The notes beneath the pieces are model-generated. The model ran no database searches, had not been told where the DNA came from, and worked only from the letters and a program-made list of their open reading frames with translations. Position numbers and translations under genes: made by a program. A stretch of DNA of 64,000 nucleotides from an uncultured Commensalibacter sp. (lineage in GTDB: Bacteria > Pseudomonadota > Alphaproteobacteria > Acetobacterales > Acetobacteraceae), in the NCBI GenBank assembly GCA_946699565.1, contig CAMPDW010000004.1, positions 80,234-144,233 of the forward strand. The letters are read 5' to 3'. Positions within the stretch are counted from its first letter, which is position 1. Each line of letters begins with the position of its first letter. Below, piece after piece: positions 7,758-16,615 of this stretch.

Positions 7758-10700
7758 ATGAGCCATATATTAGATCGTTTAAATTTCTTTAATAAAACGA
7801 AAAGTCAATTTGCTGACGGACATGGTGCTGTTGTTAATGAAGATAGAAAATGGGAAGATGCATATAGACAACGTTGGCAACAGGATAAAATAGTACGTTC
7901 GACTCATGGGGTAAATTGTACAGGATCATGTAGTTGGAAAATTTATGTAAAAAGCGGATTGATTACATGGGAAACCCAACAAACGGATTATCCAAGAACA
8001 CGTGCAGATTTACCTAACCATGAACCTAGGGGTTGTCCTCGGGGTGCATCTTATAGTTGGTATGTCTATTCAGCCCAACGTGTTAAATATCCGATGTTAC
8101 GCGGGCAATTAGCACGTTTATGGCGTGACGTACGGAAAAAGCTTGATCCAATCAAGGCTTGGGAATATATCAGCCAGACCCCTGAATTGGCGAATTCTTA
8201 TAAAAAACGTCGCGGGCTGGGCGGATTTGTTCGTTCAACATGGCAAGAAGTTAATGAACTGATTGCAGCAGCAAATAACTTTACAATTAAGAAATTTGGA
8301 CCTGATCGGGTTATAGGCTTTTCACCTATTCCAGCAATGTCGATGATTAGTTATGCTTCAGGTGCACGATACCTGTCTTTAATTGGTGGGGTTCCTTTAT
8401 CATTTTATGATTGGTATTGTGATTTGCCTCCAGCCAGTCCTCAAGTATGGGGTGAACAGACGGATGTTCCTGAATCTGCTGATTGGTATAACTCAACTTA
8501 TTTATTGGTATGGGGATCTAATATTCCTATGACTCGTACTCCTGATGCCCATTTTTATTCGGAAGTACGGTATAAAGGGACCAAAACGGTTGCGGTTTCA
8601 TCAGATTATGGTGAAATGGTAAAATTTAGTGATATATGGTTGGCCCCTAAACAGGGAACGGATGCTGCTTTATCTATGGCGATGGGCCATGTGATATTTA
8701 AAGAATATCATCTTGATCAATCATCAGAATATTTCTCTTCTTATTGTCGTCAATATACGGATATGCCAATGTTGGTTATGATTGATGAAAAAGAGGGAAA
8801 AAATTATCCTGGATTTTTCTTGCGTTCCAGCCATTTGGCAGATCAATTAGATGAGAAAAATAATCCAGAATGGAAAACACTTGTTATTGATGAAACTTCT
8901 GGTCAGATCGTAACGCCTAAAGGATCTATAGGATTCAGATGGGGTGAAACTGGACAATGGAATTTACAAAAACAAGATAGTAAAGGTAATGCGGTTCAGG
9001 CTCAATTATCCTTATTAGGTAAGCACGATAAGGTTGCAAATATTGTTTTTAATTATTTTGCTGGTGAAAGCAAAAATGAAGAAATGATTCGTAAGGTTCC
9101 TGTTAAAACGATTACATTATCAGATGGGCGGCAAGTTAACATTGCAACCGTATTTGATTTGATGGCTGCTAATTATAGCATAGACCGTGGTTTAGGGGAT
9201 GGTGCAAAAGATTACTTGGATGATATTGCTTATACTCCAAAATGGCAGGAAAAATACACAGGGGTTAAACCTGAACTTGTTATTCAAGTAGCTCGTGAAT
9301 TTGCTCAAAATGCTGATAAAACGCGTGGTAAAAGCATGATTATTGTTGGTGCTGGTTTGAATCATTGGTACCATATGGATATGTCTTATCGTGGCATTAT
9401 CAATATGCTGATGCTTTGTGGATGTATTGGTCAAAGTGGTGGTGGGTGGTGTCATTATGTAGGTCAGGAAAAATTAAGACCTCAAACTGGATGGGCTCCA
9501 TTAGCTTTCGGTTTGGATTGGAACCGTCCATCAAGACAAATGAATGGAACATCTTTTTTCTATAATCATACTAGTCAATGGCGTCATGAAAAACTTGCAA
9601 TTAATGAAGTTATTTCACAAAAAGATTTTCTTGAATTTGAGGGAATGTCTTTGATTGATTGTAATGCAAAGGCCGAACGTATGGGTTGGTTGCCTTCTGC
9701 TCCGCAGTTATCAATGAATCCTTTGATATTAACGCAGAAGGCTGCCGCTGCAAACCAGGATCCAATTGCCTATACTGTGGAAGGATTGAAATCGGGTTCC
9801 GTTGATATGTCCTGTAATGACCCTGACAATCCTGTAAATTTTCCACGTAATATGTTTATTTGGCGTTCAAATATTCTGGGCTCTTCAGGTAAAGGGCATG
9901 AATATTTTCTTAAATATCTTTTAGGGACGCAAAATGCCGTTTTAAGTGATGAGAAGACTTGTATTAAACCAAAGGAAATCAAGGTAAGACCAGCTACTGA
10001 AGGTAAATTAGATTTATTGGTTGTTCTTGATTTTCGTATGTCAACGACCTGTTTATATGCTGATGTTATATTACCAACGGCAACATGGTACGAAAAAGAT
10101 GATTTAAATACATCGGATATGCATCCTTTTATCCATCCTTTAAGTGAATCTATACAGCCTTTATGGCAAAGTAAAAGCGATTGGGAAATTTTTAAAGGAC
10201 TTTCAAAGAAATTTTCTGAATTGGCCGTAGATTATCTTGGGACACAAAAAGATTTAGTTCTAACACCTCTAATGCATGATACACCTCAGGAATTAAGTCA
10301 GCCATTAGAGGTTAAAGATTGGAAAAAAGGTGAATGCGATCCAATTCCCGGGAAAACAATGCCTGCTATGAAGATTATTGAAAGAAATTACGGTGCTATT
10401 TATGAGCAATTTACATCTGTTGGACCTTTGCTTGAAAAAATGGGTAACGGAGGTAAAGGTATACATTGGGATACAAAACATGAAGTTGATCAGTTGCGTG
10501 ATTTAAATAAAGTTGTTGAAAAAGGTGTTGCTAAAGATCAGCCTAAACTTGATACTGCAATTGATGCCGCTGAAATGATTTTGACTCTTGCACCAGAAAC
10601 AAACGGTCATATTGCTGTCAAAGCATGGTATGCTCTATCAAAAATAACTGGGATTGATCATACTCATCTGGCAAAATCTCGTGAACATGATTCCATTCGT

Positions 10701-11456
10701 TTTAGGGATATACAATCGCAACCGCGTAAAATTATTTCTTCACCAATCTGGTCTGGCTTGGAAAGTGAAAAGGTTAGCTATAATGCTGGCTATACAAATG
10801 TTCACGAATTAATTCCTTGGAGAACTCTAACTGGGCGTCAACAATTTTATCAGGATCATCAATGGATGCGTGCATTTGGTGAAATGTTGTGTGTTTATCG
10901 TCCTGCTGTTGATCTAAAGACAACGAAAAAAATCATAGGACAACATGGAAATGGGAATCCTGAAATTATATTGAATTTCATTACTCCTCACCAGAAATGG
11001 GGGATCCATAGTACTTATTCCGATAATTTACGTATGCTAACCCTTTCCCGCGGTGGGCCACATATTTGGATTTCTGAAATTGATGCAAAGAAAGCGGGTA
11101 TTGTTGATAATGATTGGATTGAAGTTTTCAATTTAAATGGAACTTTGACGGCTAGGGCAATTGTGAGTCAACGTGTGCCAGAAGGTATGACCTTGATGTA
11201 TCATGCACAGGAAAAAATTGTGAATGTTCCTGGCGCAGAAGTGTCAAAGAAACGTGGGGGTATTCATAATTCGGTAACACGAACTGTTTTAAAACCAACT
11301 CATATGATTGGGGGTTATGCCCAATATTCTTATGGATTTAATTATTATGGAACCGTTGGGGCAAATCGTGATGAATTTGTGGTTGTTCGTAAAATGAAAC
11401 ACGTCGACTGGTTAGAAGAAGCAGACGCGATACATTATCCTAATTCTAAAGTATAA
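7758..11456 (+). CDS. narG: Respiratory nitrate reductase alpha subunit NarG
   Basis: Cytoplasmic catalytic subunit that reduces nitrate to nitrite at a Mo-bis-MGD centre. The FS0 [4Fe-4S] ligands are His50, Cys54, Cys58 and Cys93. The molybdenum ligand is Asp222 in YDWYCDLPPASP. Conserved GSNIPMTRTPDAHF and KQGTDAA segments follow, and the C-terminal MGD-binding part contains HSTYSDNLRMLTLSRGGP and GYTNVHELIPWRTL. The product is 1232 aa against 1247 in E. coli and is alignable along its length. TTG at 7734 is in frame, but ATG 7758 (MSHILDRLNFF) matches the E. coli N-terminus (MSKFLDRFRYF) and has a GGAATAG upstream. Confidence 0.96.
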   Translation: MSHILDRLNFFNKTKSQFADGHGAVVNEDRKWEDAYRQRWQQDKIVRSTHGVNCTGSCSWKIYVKSGLITWETQQTDYPRTRADLPNHEPRGCPRGASYSWYVYSAQRVKYPMLRGQLARLWRDVRKKLDPIKAWEYISQTPELANSYKKRRGLGGFVRSTWQEVNELIAAANNFTIKKFGPDRVIGFSPIPAMSMISYASGARYLSLIGGVPLSFYDWYCDLPPASPQVWGEQTDVPESADWYNSTYLLVWGSNIPMTRTPDAHFYSEVRYKGTKTVAVSSDYGEMVKFSDIWLAPKQGTDAALSMAMGHVIFKEYHLDQSSEYFSSYCRQYTDMPMLVMIDEKEGKNYPGFFLRSSHLADQLDEKNNPEWKTLVIDETSGQIVTPKGSIGFRWGETGQWNLQKQDSKGNAVQAQLSLLGKHDKVANIVFNYFAGESKNEEMIRKVPVKTITLSDGRQVNIATVFDLMAANYSIDRGLGDGAKDYLDDIAYTPKWQEKYTGVKPELVIQVAREFAQNADKTRGKSMIIVGAGLNHWYHMDMSYRGIINMLMLCGCIGQSGGGWCHYVGQEKLRPQTGWAPLAFGLDWNRPSRQMNGTSFFYNHTSQWRHEKLAINEVISQKDFLEFEGMSLIDCNAKAERMGWLPSAPQLSMNPLILTQKAAAANQDPIAYTVEGLKSGSVDMSCNDPDNPVNFPRNMFIWRSNILGSSGKGHEYFLKYLLGTQNAVLSDEKTCIKPKEIKVRPATEGKLDLLVVLDFRMSTTCLYADVILPTATWYEKDDLNTSDMHPFIHPLSESIQPLWQSKSDWEIFKGLSKKFSELAVDYLGTQKDLVLTPLMHDTPQELSQPLEVKDWKKGECDPIPGKTMPAMKIIERNYGAIYEQFTSVGPLLEKMGNGGKGIHWDTKHEVDQLRDLNKVVEKGVAKDQPKLDTAIDAAEMILTLAPETNGHIAVKAWYALSKITGIDHTHLAKSREHDSIRFRDIQSQPRKIISSPIWSGLESEKVSYNAGYTNVHELIPWRTLTGRQQFYQDHQWMRAFGEMLCVYRPAVDLKTTKKIIGQHGNGNPEIILNFITPHQKWGIHSTYSDNLRMLTLSRGGPHIWISEIDAKKAGIVDNDWIEVFNLNGTLTARAIVSQRVPEGMTLMYHAQEKIVNVPGAEVSKKRGGIHNSVTRTVLKPTHMIGGYAQYSYGFNYYGTVGANRDEFVVVRKMKHVDWLEEADAIHYPNSKV

Positions 11457-11467
11457 AGAGAATATCA

Positions 11468-13024
11468 ATGAAGATTAGAGCACAAATTGGCATGGTATTG
11501 AACCTCGATAAATGTATTGGATGTCATACTTGTTCTGTAACATGTAAGAATGTTTGGACCAGTAGGGATGGTGTTGAATATGCTTGGTTCAATAATGTTG
11601 AATCCAAACCTGGTATTGGTTATCCAAAAGAATGGGAAAACCAAAATAAATATAAAGGGGGTTGGGTTTTAAAACACGGGAAGTTAAGACCACGTCAAGG
11701 TAGTAAATTGCATATTATGGCAAATATTTTTGCTAATCCTAATTTACCTCAAATTGATGATTATTATGAACCTTTCACTTACGATTATGAACGTTTACAA
11801 AATGCTCCAGATGTAAAAACACCACCTGTTGCAAGACCTGTTTCTATATTAACAGGACAAAAGATGGAAAAAATTCATTGGGGTCCCAACTGGGAGGATG
11901 ATTTAGGAGGCGAGTTTTCAAAGCGTGCCAAAGATAAATTGTTTGATGGCATACAAAAGGATATGCTTTCAACTTTTGAAAATACATTTTTAATGTATTT
12001 ACCACGTTTATGCGAACATTGTCTTAATCCTGCCTGTGTGGCGAGCTGCCCTTCTGGATCAATTTACAAACGTGAAGATGATGGGATAGTCCTAATTGAT
12101 CAGGACAAATGTCGCGGTTGGCGTATGTGTGTTTCTGGCTGTCCATATAAAAAGATTTATTTTAATTGGGTATCTGGAAAAGCAGAGAAATGTATATTTT
12201 GTTATCCACGAATTGAAAGCGGACAACCAACGGTTTGTTCAGAAACTTGTGTAGGGCGTATACGCTATCTTGGTGTTTTGCTTTATGATGCGGATAAAAT
12301 TAAAGAGGCTGCTTCTAAAGAAGATACACAAGATCTCTATGATTCCCAATTAGATGTTTTTCTTGATCCTAATGATCATCGTGTTATTGCTGAGGCTTTA
12401 AAGCAAGGAATTCCTCAAAGCTGGGTGGATGCAGCAAAAAATTCGCCTGTTTATAAAATGGCGGTGGAATGGAAAATTGCATTCCCATTGCATCCAGAAT
12501 ATCGTACCTTGCCAATGGTTTGGTATATTCCTCCTTTATCACCAATTCAATCGGTAATTTCGAATGGAATGATTGGAAAAAAAAGCGTTATACCTGGAAT
12601 TAAAGATTTACGTATTCCTGTGCGTTATTTGGCTAACTTATTAACGGCGGGTAAGGAAGAACCAATTGTTACAGCTTTAGAGACTATGATTGCAATGCGT
12701 CGATATATGCGTAGTAAATCGGTTGATCAGCAAGCTGATCGTTCTGTTCTAGATGATATTGATTTAACTGAAGATCAAATCAATGAAATGTATCAAATTA
12801 TGGCAATTGCTAATTATGAAGATCGTTTTGTGATTCCTTCCTCTCATAAAGAAATGGTGGAAGATGCATTTAAGGATAAAGCTTCATGTGGCTTTACTTT
12901 TGGGAATGGTTGTTCTGATGGTGTTAACAAAGCAACGTTGTTTGGTAAGAAAGTAACACCAGTTATATTTTCTGATATAATAAAAGATTGTGAACGGAAT
13001 AAAACAAAAGAAAGTAATAGTTAA
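11468..13024 (+). CDS. narH: Respiratory nitrate reductase beta subunit NarH
   Basis: Electron-transfer subunit carrying four Fe-S clusters between NarI hemes and NarG. Cysteine groups are CIGCHTCSVTCK near residues 16-27, CEHCLNPACVASCPSG near 184-199, CRGWRMCVSGCPYKK near 217-231 (Trp replaces one Cys, as in the E. coli [3Fe-4S] cluster) and CIFCYPR with CSETCVGRIRYLG near 244-275. It has 518 aa against 512 in E. coli and begins MKIRAQIGMVLNLDKC, almost as there. It follows narG by 11 nt, and its stop overlaps the narJ start by one base. Confidence 0.96.
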   Translation: MKIRAQIGMVLNLDKCIGCHTCSVTCKNVWTSRDGVEYAWFNNVESKPGIGYPKEWENQNKYKGGWVLKHGKLRPRQGSKLHIMANIFANPNLPQIDDYYEPFTYDYERLQNAPDVKTPPVARPVSILTGQKMEKIHWGPNWEDDLGGEFSKRAKDKLFDGIQKDMLSTFENTFLMYLPRLCEHCLNPACVASCPSGSIYKREDDGIVLIDQDKCRGWRMCVSGCPYKKIYFNWVSGKAEKCIFCYPRIESGQPTVCSETCVGRIRYLGVLLYDADKIKEAASKEDTQDLYDSQLDVFLDPNDHRVIAEALKQGIPQSWVDAAKNSPVYKMAVEWKIAFPLHPEYRTLPMVWYIPPLSPIQSVISNGMIGKKSVIPGIKDLRIPVRYLANLLTAGKEEPIVTALETMIAMRRYMRSKSVDQQADRSVLDDIDLTEDQINEMYQIMAIANYEDRFVIPSSHKEMVEDAFKDKASCGFTFGNGCSDGVNKATLFGKKVTPVIFSDIIKDCERNKTKESNS

Positions 13025-13677
13025 TGGAAATTTTTAAAATACTTTCTGTATTATTATGCTATCCCGAACAGGAGTTAGTGGATTCCATTCCCTTTATTCA
13101 AGAACGGGTAAAAGAGCTTAATGTTGAGGAACATTATTTATCCTCTTTATTCAATTATTTGCAAACGAATGATCTGATTTGTTTACAAGAAAATTACGTT
13201 TATCTTTTTGATCGTAATCCATCTTGTTCCTTACATTTATTTGAACACATTCATGGTGAAGACCGTATGCGCGGTCAAGCCATGGTTAACTTAATGTCAG
13301 AATATAAGGCGAATGGTTATAATATTTCAGTCATAGATGAATTACCAGATTATTTGCCTTTATTTTTGGAATTTTTGTCGATTTGTCAGGAGCATGAAGC
13401 TTATGAACTTTTGGCGGCTTCCATTGATGTTATTAATCATATAGGAAAAAAGGTAACCAAGGCTCAGTCTGTATATGCAGGCATATTTGCTTTATTAGCA
13501 TATTATTCTCCTGTTCTTCCACAACCTTTAATTGTGGCTCCCGTTAGGGATATGGATGAAGCGATGGAAAAATTTGGTCCTAATTTAGAAGGGGTAGAAC
13601 CTCTTTTACAATCGAAGGGATGCAAGCTCTGCTCTGTTGATCATAAAAATAAAGAGGTTAATCATGTATTATCTTGA
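13024..13677 (+). CDS. narJ: Nitrate reductase assembly chaperone NarJ
   Basis: TorD/NarJ-family cytoplasmic chaperone that holds apo-NarGH and assists Mo-cofactor insertion. Family marks include the hydrophobic N-terminus (FKILSVLLCYPEQEL), the YVYLFDRNPSCSLHLFEHIHGEDRMRG-type block at about residues 58-85 (two parts: YLFDRNPS and HLFEHIHGEDR) and DELPDYLPLFLEFLS near 107-121. Its 217 aa are near the usual 220-240. The ATG overlaps the narH TAA (ATAATG arrangement), indicating translational coupling. The last 14 bases overlap narI. Confidence 0.93.
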   Translation: MEIFKILSVLLCYPEQELVDSIPFIQERVKELNVEEHYLSSLFNYLQTNDLICLQENYVYLFDRNPSCSLHLFEHIHGEDRMRGQAMVNLMSEYKANGYNISVIDELPDYLPLFLEFLSICQEHEAYELLAASIDVINHIGKKVTKAQSVYAGIFALLAYYSPVLPQPLIVAPVRDMDEAMEKFGPNLEGVEPLLQSKGCKLCSVDHKNKEVNHVLS

Positions 13678-14350
13678 TACATTTATTTTTGGAATTTATC
13701 CATATATTGTTTTGACAATTTTTGCACTTGGTTGTGTCGTTCGGTTTGAACGTGAACAATATTCGTGGAAAAGTGAATCTAGCCAAATTCTTTATTATGG
13801 GTCATTAAGAATTGGTAATATCTGCTTTCATATTGGTATTCTAGGTCTATTCTTTGGGCATTTATTTGGTCTTTTAACGCCTATTTGGGTTTGGGATATG
13901 CTGGGTGTTTCTCATTCTTCAAAACAGATTTTTGCTATGGTTGCTGGTGGGATCATGGGAAGTATATGCCTTGTTGGTATTCTAATTCTTGTTCATCGAC
14001 GTTTTATGATTGTTCGTATCTTGGCAAATAGTAATTGGCGTGATAAATTGTTGCTAATATGGCTGTTAATAACATTGCTTTTGGGATTATCAACCATAGC
14101 CGTATCTGCACAACATACAGATGGACATGAAATGGTAAACCTAATGATGTGGGTTCAGCATACAATTACCTTTCGGGGTGATGCTATAAATTATATTGTA
14201 AATGCTCCACTTATTTTTAAATGTCATTTATTTATGGGAATGACTGTATTTGCTATTTTTCCTTTTACACGTTTGGTTCATATTTTCAGTGGATTTGCAA
14301 TGATTACTTATTTAACACGCCGATGGCAACTGGTTCGACCTCGTTTATAA
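13664..14350 (+). CDS. narI: Nitrate reductase gamma subunit, cytochrome b-type NarI
   Basis: Membrane quinol oxidase subunit with five helices and two b hemes. His56 and His66 in helix 2 and His188 and His206 in helix 5 correspond to the E. coli heme ligands 56, 66, 187 and 205. Family segments IYPYIVLTIF, FHIGILGLFFGHLFGLLTP, SAQHTDGHEM and FPFTRLVHIFS are clear. An upstream in-frame ATG at 13637 lies inside narJ, but ATG 13664 (MYYLDTFIFGIYPY) has AGAGG in front and gives 228 aa, within a few residues of E. coli NarI (225). modA begins 17 nt later. Confidence 0.95.
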   Translation: MYYLDTFIFGIYPYIVLTIFALGCVVRFEREQYSWKSESSQILYYGSLRIGNICFHIGILGLFFGHLFGLLTPIWVWDMLGVSHSSKQIFAMVAGGIMGSICLVGILILVHRRFMIVRILANSNWRDKLLLIWLLITLLLGLSTIAVSAQHTDGHEMVNLMMWVQHTITFRGDAINYIVNAPLIFKCHLFMGMTVFAIFPFTRLVHIFSGFAMITYLTRRWQLVRPRL

Positions 14351-14367
14351 CTTTTAGAAATTAACTG

Positions 14368-15159
14368 ATGAAACATTACAAATATTCTGAATTTAGTGTT
14401 TACAAAATATTATTTTTAAGTTTAGCTTATTTTACTTTTTGTCAGTTTGCTTCTGCGAAAGATATTGTTGTGTCTGCAGCTATTAGTTTAAGTGATGCTT
14501 TCAAAGATATTGCTAAACTTTATAAAGTATCACATCCGCAGGATAAGATTTTATACAATTTTGCTGCATCAGGAAGTCTTTTGCAGCAAATTTCAGAAGG
14601 TGCTCCTGTTGATCTTTTTGCAAGTGCAGATGAAAATACGATGAATATAGCACAGCAAAAAGGTTTTATCATACCTTATACACGATGCAATTTTATTAAT
14701 AATTATTTAGTTCTTATTACTTCTCGTACCAATCATTTAGTAATTCATCAGCTTTCGGATCTTAATCAGCCCACTATTCATAAGATTGCTCTGGGAAAGG
14801 CCATTACTGTTCCAGCAGGAAGTTATACACAGAAGACGTTAGAAAAAGCAAGGTTATGGCAAAAACTGCAAAATAAATTTATTCCTGCACAAAATGTTCG
14901 TCAAGTTTTGAGTTATGTTGCACGTAATGAGGTTGATGTCGGGTTTGTTTATGAAAGTGATGCTAAGTTATTTTCAGATAAAGTTAAGATCTTATTTAGG
15001 GTTCCATTGCTGGAACCAGTGCAATATCCTGTTGCTTTGGTAAAAAATAGTCCAAATCAAAAACAAGCACAGGAATTTATTCAATTGCTTCTTTCCAAAG
15101 AGGGGCAGGCTGTTTTGCAACGTTATGGCTTTTCAAATTATCGTTTAAATGGAAATTAG
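14368..15159 (+). CDS. modA: Periplasmic molybdate-binding protein ModA
   Basis: Substrate-binding protein of the molybdate ABC importer. A signal peptide covers about residues 1-30 (ends near CQFASAK). Mature family motifs are VVSAAISLSDAF, FAASGSLLQQISEGAPVDLFASAD and VPAGSYTQKTLE, then NEVDVGFVYESDA, which contribute oxyanion ligands. Length 263 aa is typical. It starts 17 nt after narI and its end overlaps modB by 11 nt, so molybdate uptake is built into the nitrate reductase transcript. No ModE gene was found in the window. Confidence 0.93.
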   Translation: MKHYKYSEFSVYKILFLSLAYFTFCQFASAKDIVVSAAISLSDAFKDIAKLYKVSHPQDKILYNFAASGSLLQQISEGAPVDLFASADENTMNIAQQKGFIIPYTRCNFINNYLVLITSRTNHLVIHQLSDLNQPTIHKIALGKAITVPAGSYTQKTLEKARLWQKLQNKFIPAQNVRQVLSYVARNEVDVGFVYESDAKLFSDKVKILFRVPLLEPVQYPVALVKNSPNQKQAQEFIQLLLSKEGQAVLQRYGFSNYRLNGN

Positions 15160-15826
15160 TTTTTCTTGGGTAGCACTTTTTTTATCTTTAAAAGTAGCGT
15201 TTATTGCAGTTTTTCTTAATTTTTTTTTGGCAATTCCTTTTGGGTATGTTTTGGCACGTTGGCGTGTTCCAGGTAAAGAATTGATCGATAGCCTATTAAC
15301 TTTACCAATGGTTTTGCCCCCAACTGTATTGGGATATTATTTACTTGTATTATTTGGTCGTCATGGTTGGATAGGTTCAATATTGCATGATTATTTCCAT
15401 TTTACTTTAGTTTTTACATGGCAAGGTGCTGTTGCAGCTGCTGCTATTATAACTTTTCCATTAATATATAAACCGACACGTAATGCATTTGAAACGGTTA
15501 ATCCTTATTATGAACAGGCGGCGCAAGTATTAGGAATATCAGATTCTGCAATTTTTTTTCGTATCACATTGCCTTTGGCCTGGAGAGGAATTTTGGGAGG
15601 ATTATTATTGTCATTTTCAAGAGCTTTGGGAGAATTTGGTGCAACATTAATGATCGCGGGAAGTATTCCAGGTAAAACCCAGACCTTATCAATTGCTATT
15701 TATGAAGCCGTGCAAGCAGGACAGGATAAGCAGGCTAATATTGCGGTTCTTATTTTATCAGGGGTTTGTATTACAATTCTATTGCTTGCTAAACATTTGA
15801 ATTTATCTCATCATTCTCTGCATTAA
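15149..15826 (+). CDS. modB: Molybdate ABC transporter permease ModB
   Basis: Inner-membrane permease of 225 aa with about five helices. Family motifs are PMVLPPTVLGYYLL near residues 50-63 and the EAA-loop segment EQAAQVLGISDSAIFFRITLP (in parts: EQAAQVLGISD, FRITLP), followed by SFSRALGEFGATLMIAGSIPG-like residues (GEFGATLMIAGS). It overlaps the end of modA and is followed two bases later by modC. Confidence 0.93.
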   Translation: MEISFSWVALFLSLKVAFIAVFLNFFLAIPFGYVLARWRVPGKELIDSLLTLPMVLPPTVLGYYLLVLFGRHGWIGSILHDYFHFTLVFTWQGAVAAAAIITFPLIYKPTRNAFETVNPYYEQAAQVLGISDSAIFFRITLPLAWRGILGGLLLSFSRALGEFGATLMIAGSIPGKTQTLSIAIYEAVQAGQDKQANIAVLILSGVCITILLLAKHLNLSHHSLH

Positions 15827-15828
15827 TT

Positions 15829-16491
15829 ATGGTTTTTCAACTCAACATTCATAAAACATTACAAAATTTTAATCATTACTTTCAATTTGAAGTTAGTTAT
15901 CACTCTAATTATCGCTCCATTGTAATTGTTGGACCGTCAGGTTCAGGAAAAACGACATTATTGCGAATGATTGCTGGATTGATTAGACCTGATGATGGAT
16001 TTATTAAAATTGATAATCAATTACTGTACGATCAAAGTAAAAATATAAATCTTAAACCTCAGGAAAGACATTTAGCATATCTTTTTCAGCATTATAGCCT
16101 TTTTCCACATTTAACAGTTCAGCAAAATATATCTTTTTCTTTGGTAAAAGGTATCTTGAATCCTCGTCTTCATCAAGATTATCCTTTGGTAAAAGAATGG
16201 ATGGAAAGATTAGAAATTTTAGATCTAGCAGCGTGTTATCCTTTTGAATTATCAGGGGGACAACAACAACGAGTTGCCTTGGCCAGAGCTCTTGTTGCCC
16301 AACCTAAATTACTGTTACTCGATGAACCTTTTTCTATGTTAGATAGTCGTCTACGACGTAAATTACGTCATGAAGTCCAAGTAATACAAAAAAAATTAGG
16401 ATATTTAATGATTGTTGTTTCTCATGAAGATGAGGATGTAGCATGTTTTGGAGATGATATTTTATCTCTGGATTATGAGAAAATGTCCTGA
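15829..16491 (+). CDS. modC: Molybdate ABC transporter ATPase ModC, short form
   Basis: ATP-binding subunit of the molybdate importer. Walker A GPSGSGKT is at residues 35-42, Q-loop FQHYSLFPH near 86-94, signature LSGGQQQR near 140-147, Walker B LLLLDEPFS near 159-167 and the switch SHEDEDV near 202. At 220 aa it stops after the nucleotide-binding domain. E. coli ModC (352 aa) has a C-terminal molybdate-binding TOBE/Mop domain that is absent here, with no sign of a frameshifted remainder in the following 125 bp. It ends the narK-to-modC run. Confidence 0.88.
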   Translation: MVFQLNIHKTLQNFNHYFQFEVSYHSNYRSIVIVGPSGSGKTTLLRMIAGLIRPDDGFIKIDNQLLYDQSKNINLKPQERHLAYLFQHYSLFPHLTVQQNISFSLVKGILNPRLHQDYPLVKEWMERLEILDLAACYPFELSGGQQQRVALARALVAQPKLLLLDEPFSMLDSRLRRKLRHEVQVIQKKLGYLMIVVSHEDEDVACFGDDILSLDYEKMS

Positions 16492-16615
16492 ATTAAATAG
16501 GCTATGGATAAAAATCAAATATCTCGATGCTTCTTTTTTTTATTAAAAAAATACATATATAAAATTCGTAATATTTACGGTATTTATTTTTAATCAATAA
16601 TGTGATTGTTATTAA

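Noticed and set aside
16492-16615. Possible Moco riboswitch upstream of moaA
   Set aside because: The stretch is AT-rich with only short stems, and none of the conserved Moco-riboswitch helices could be drawn.
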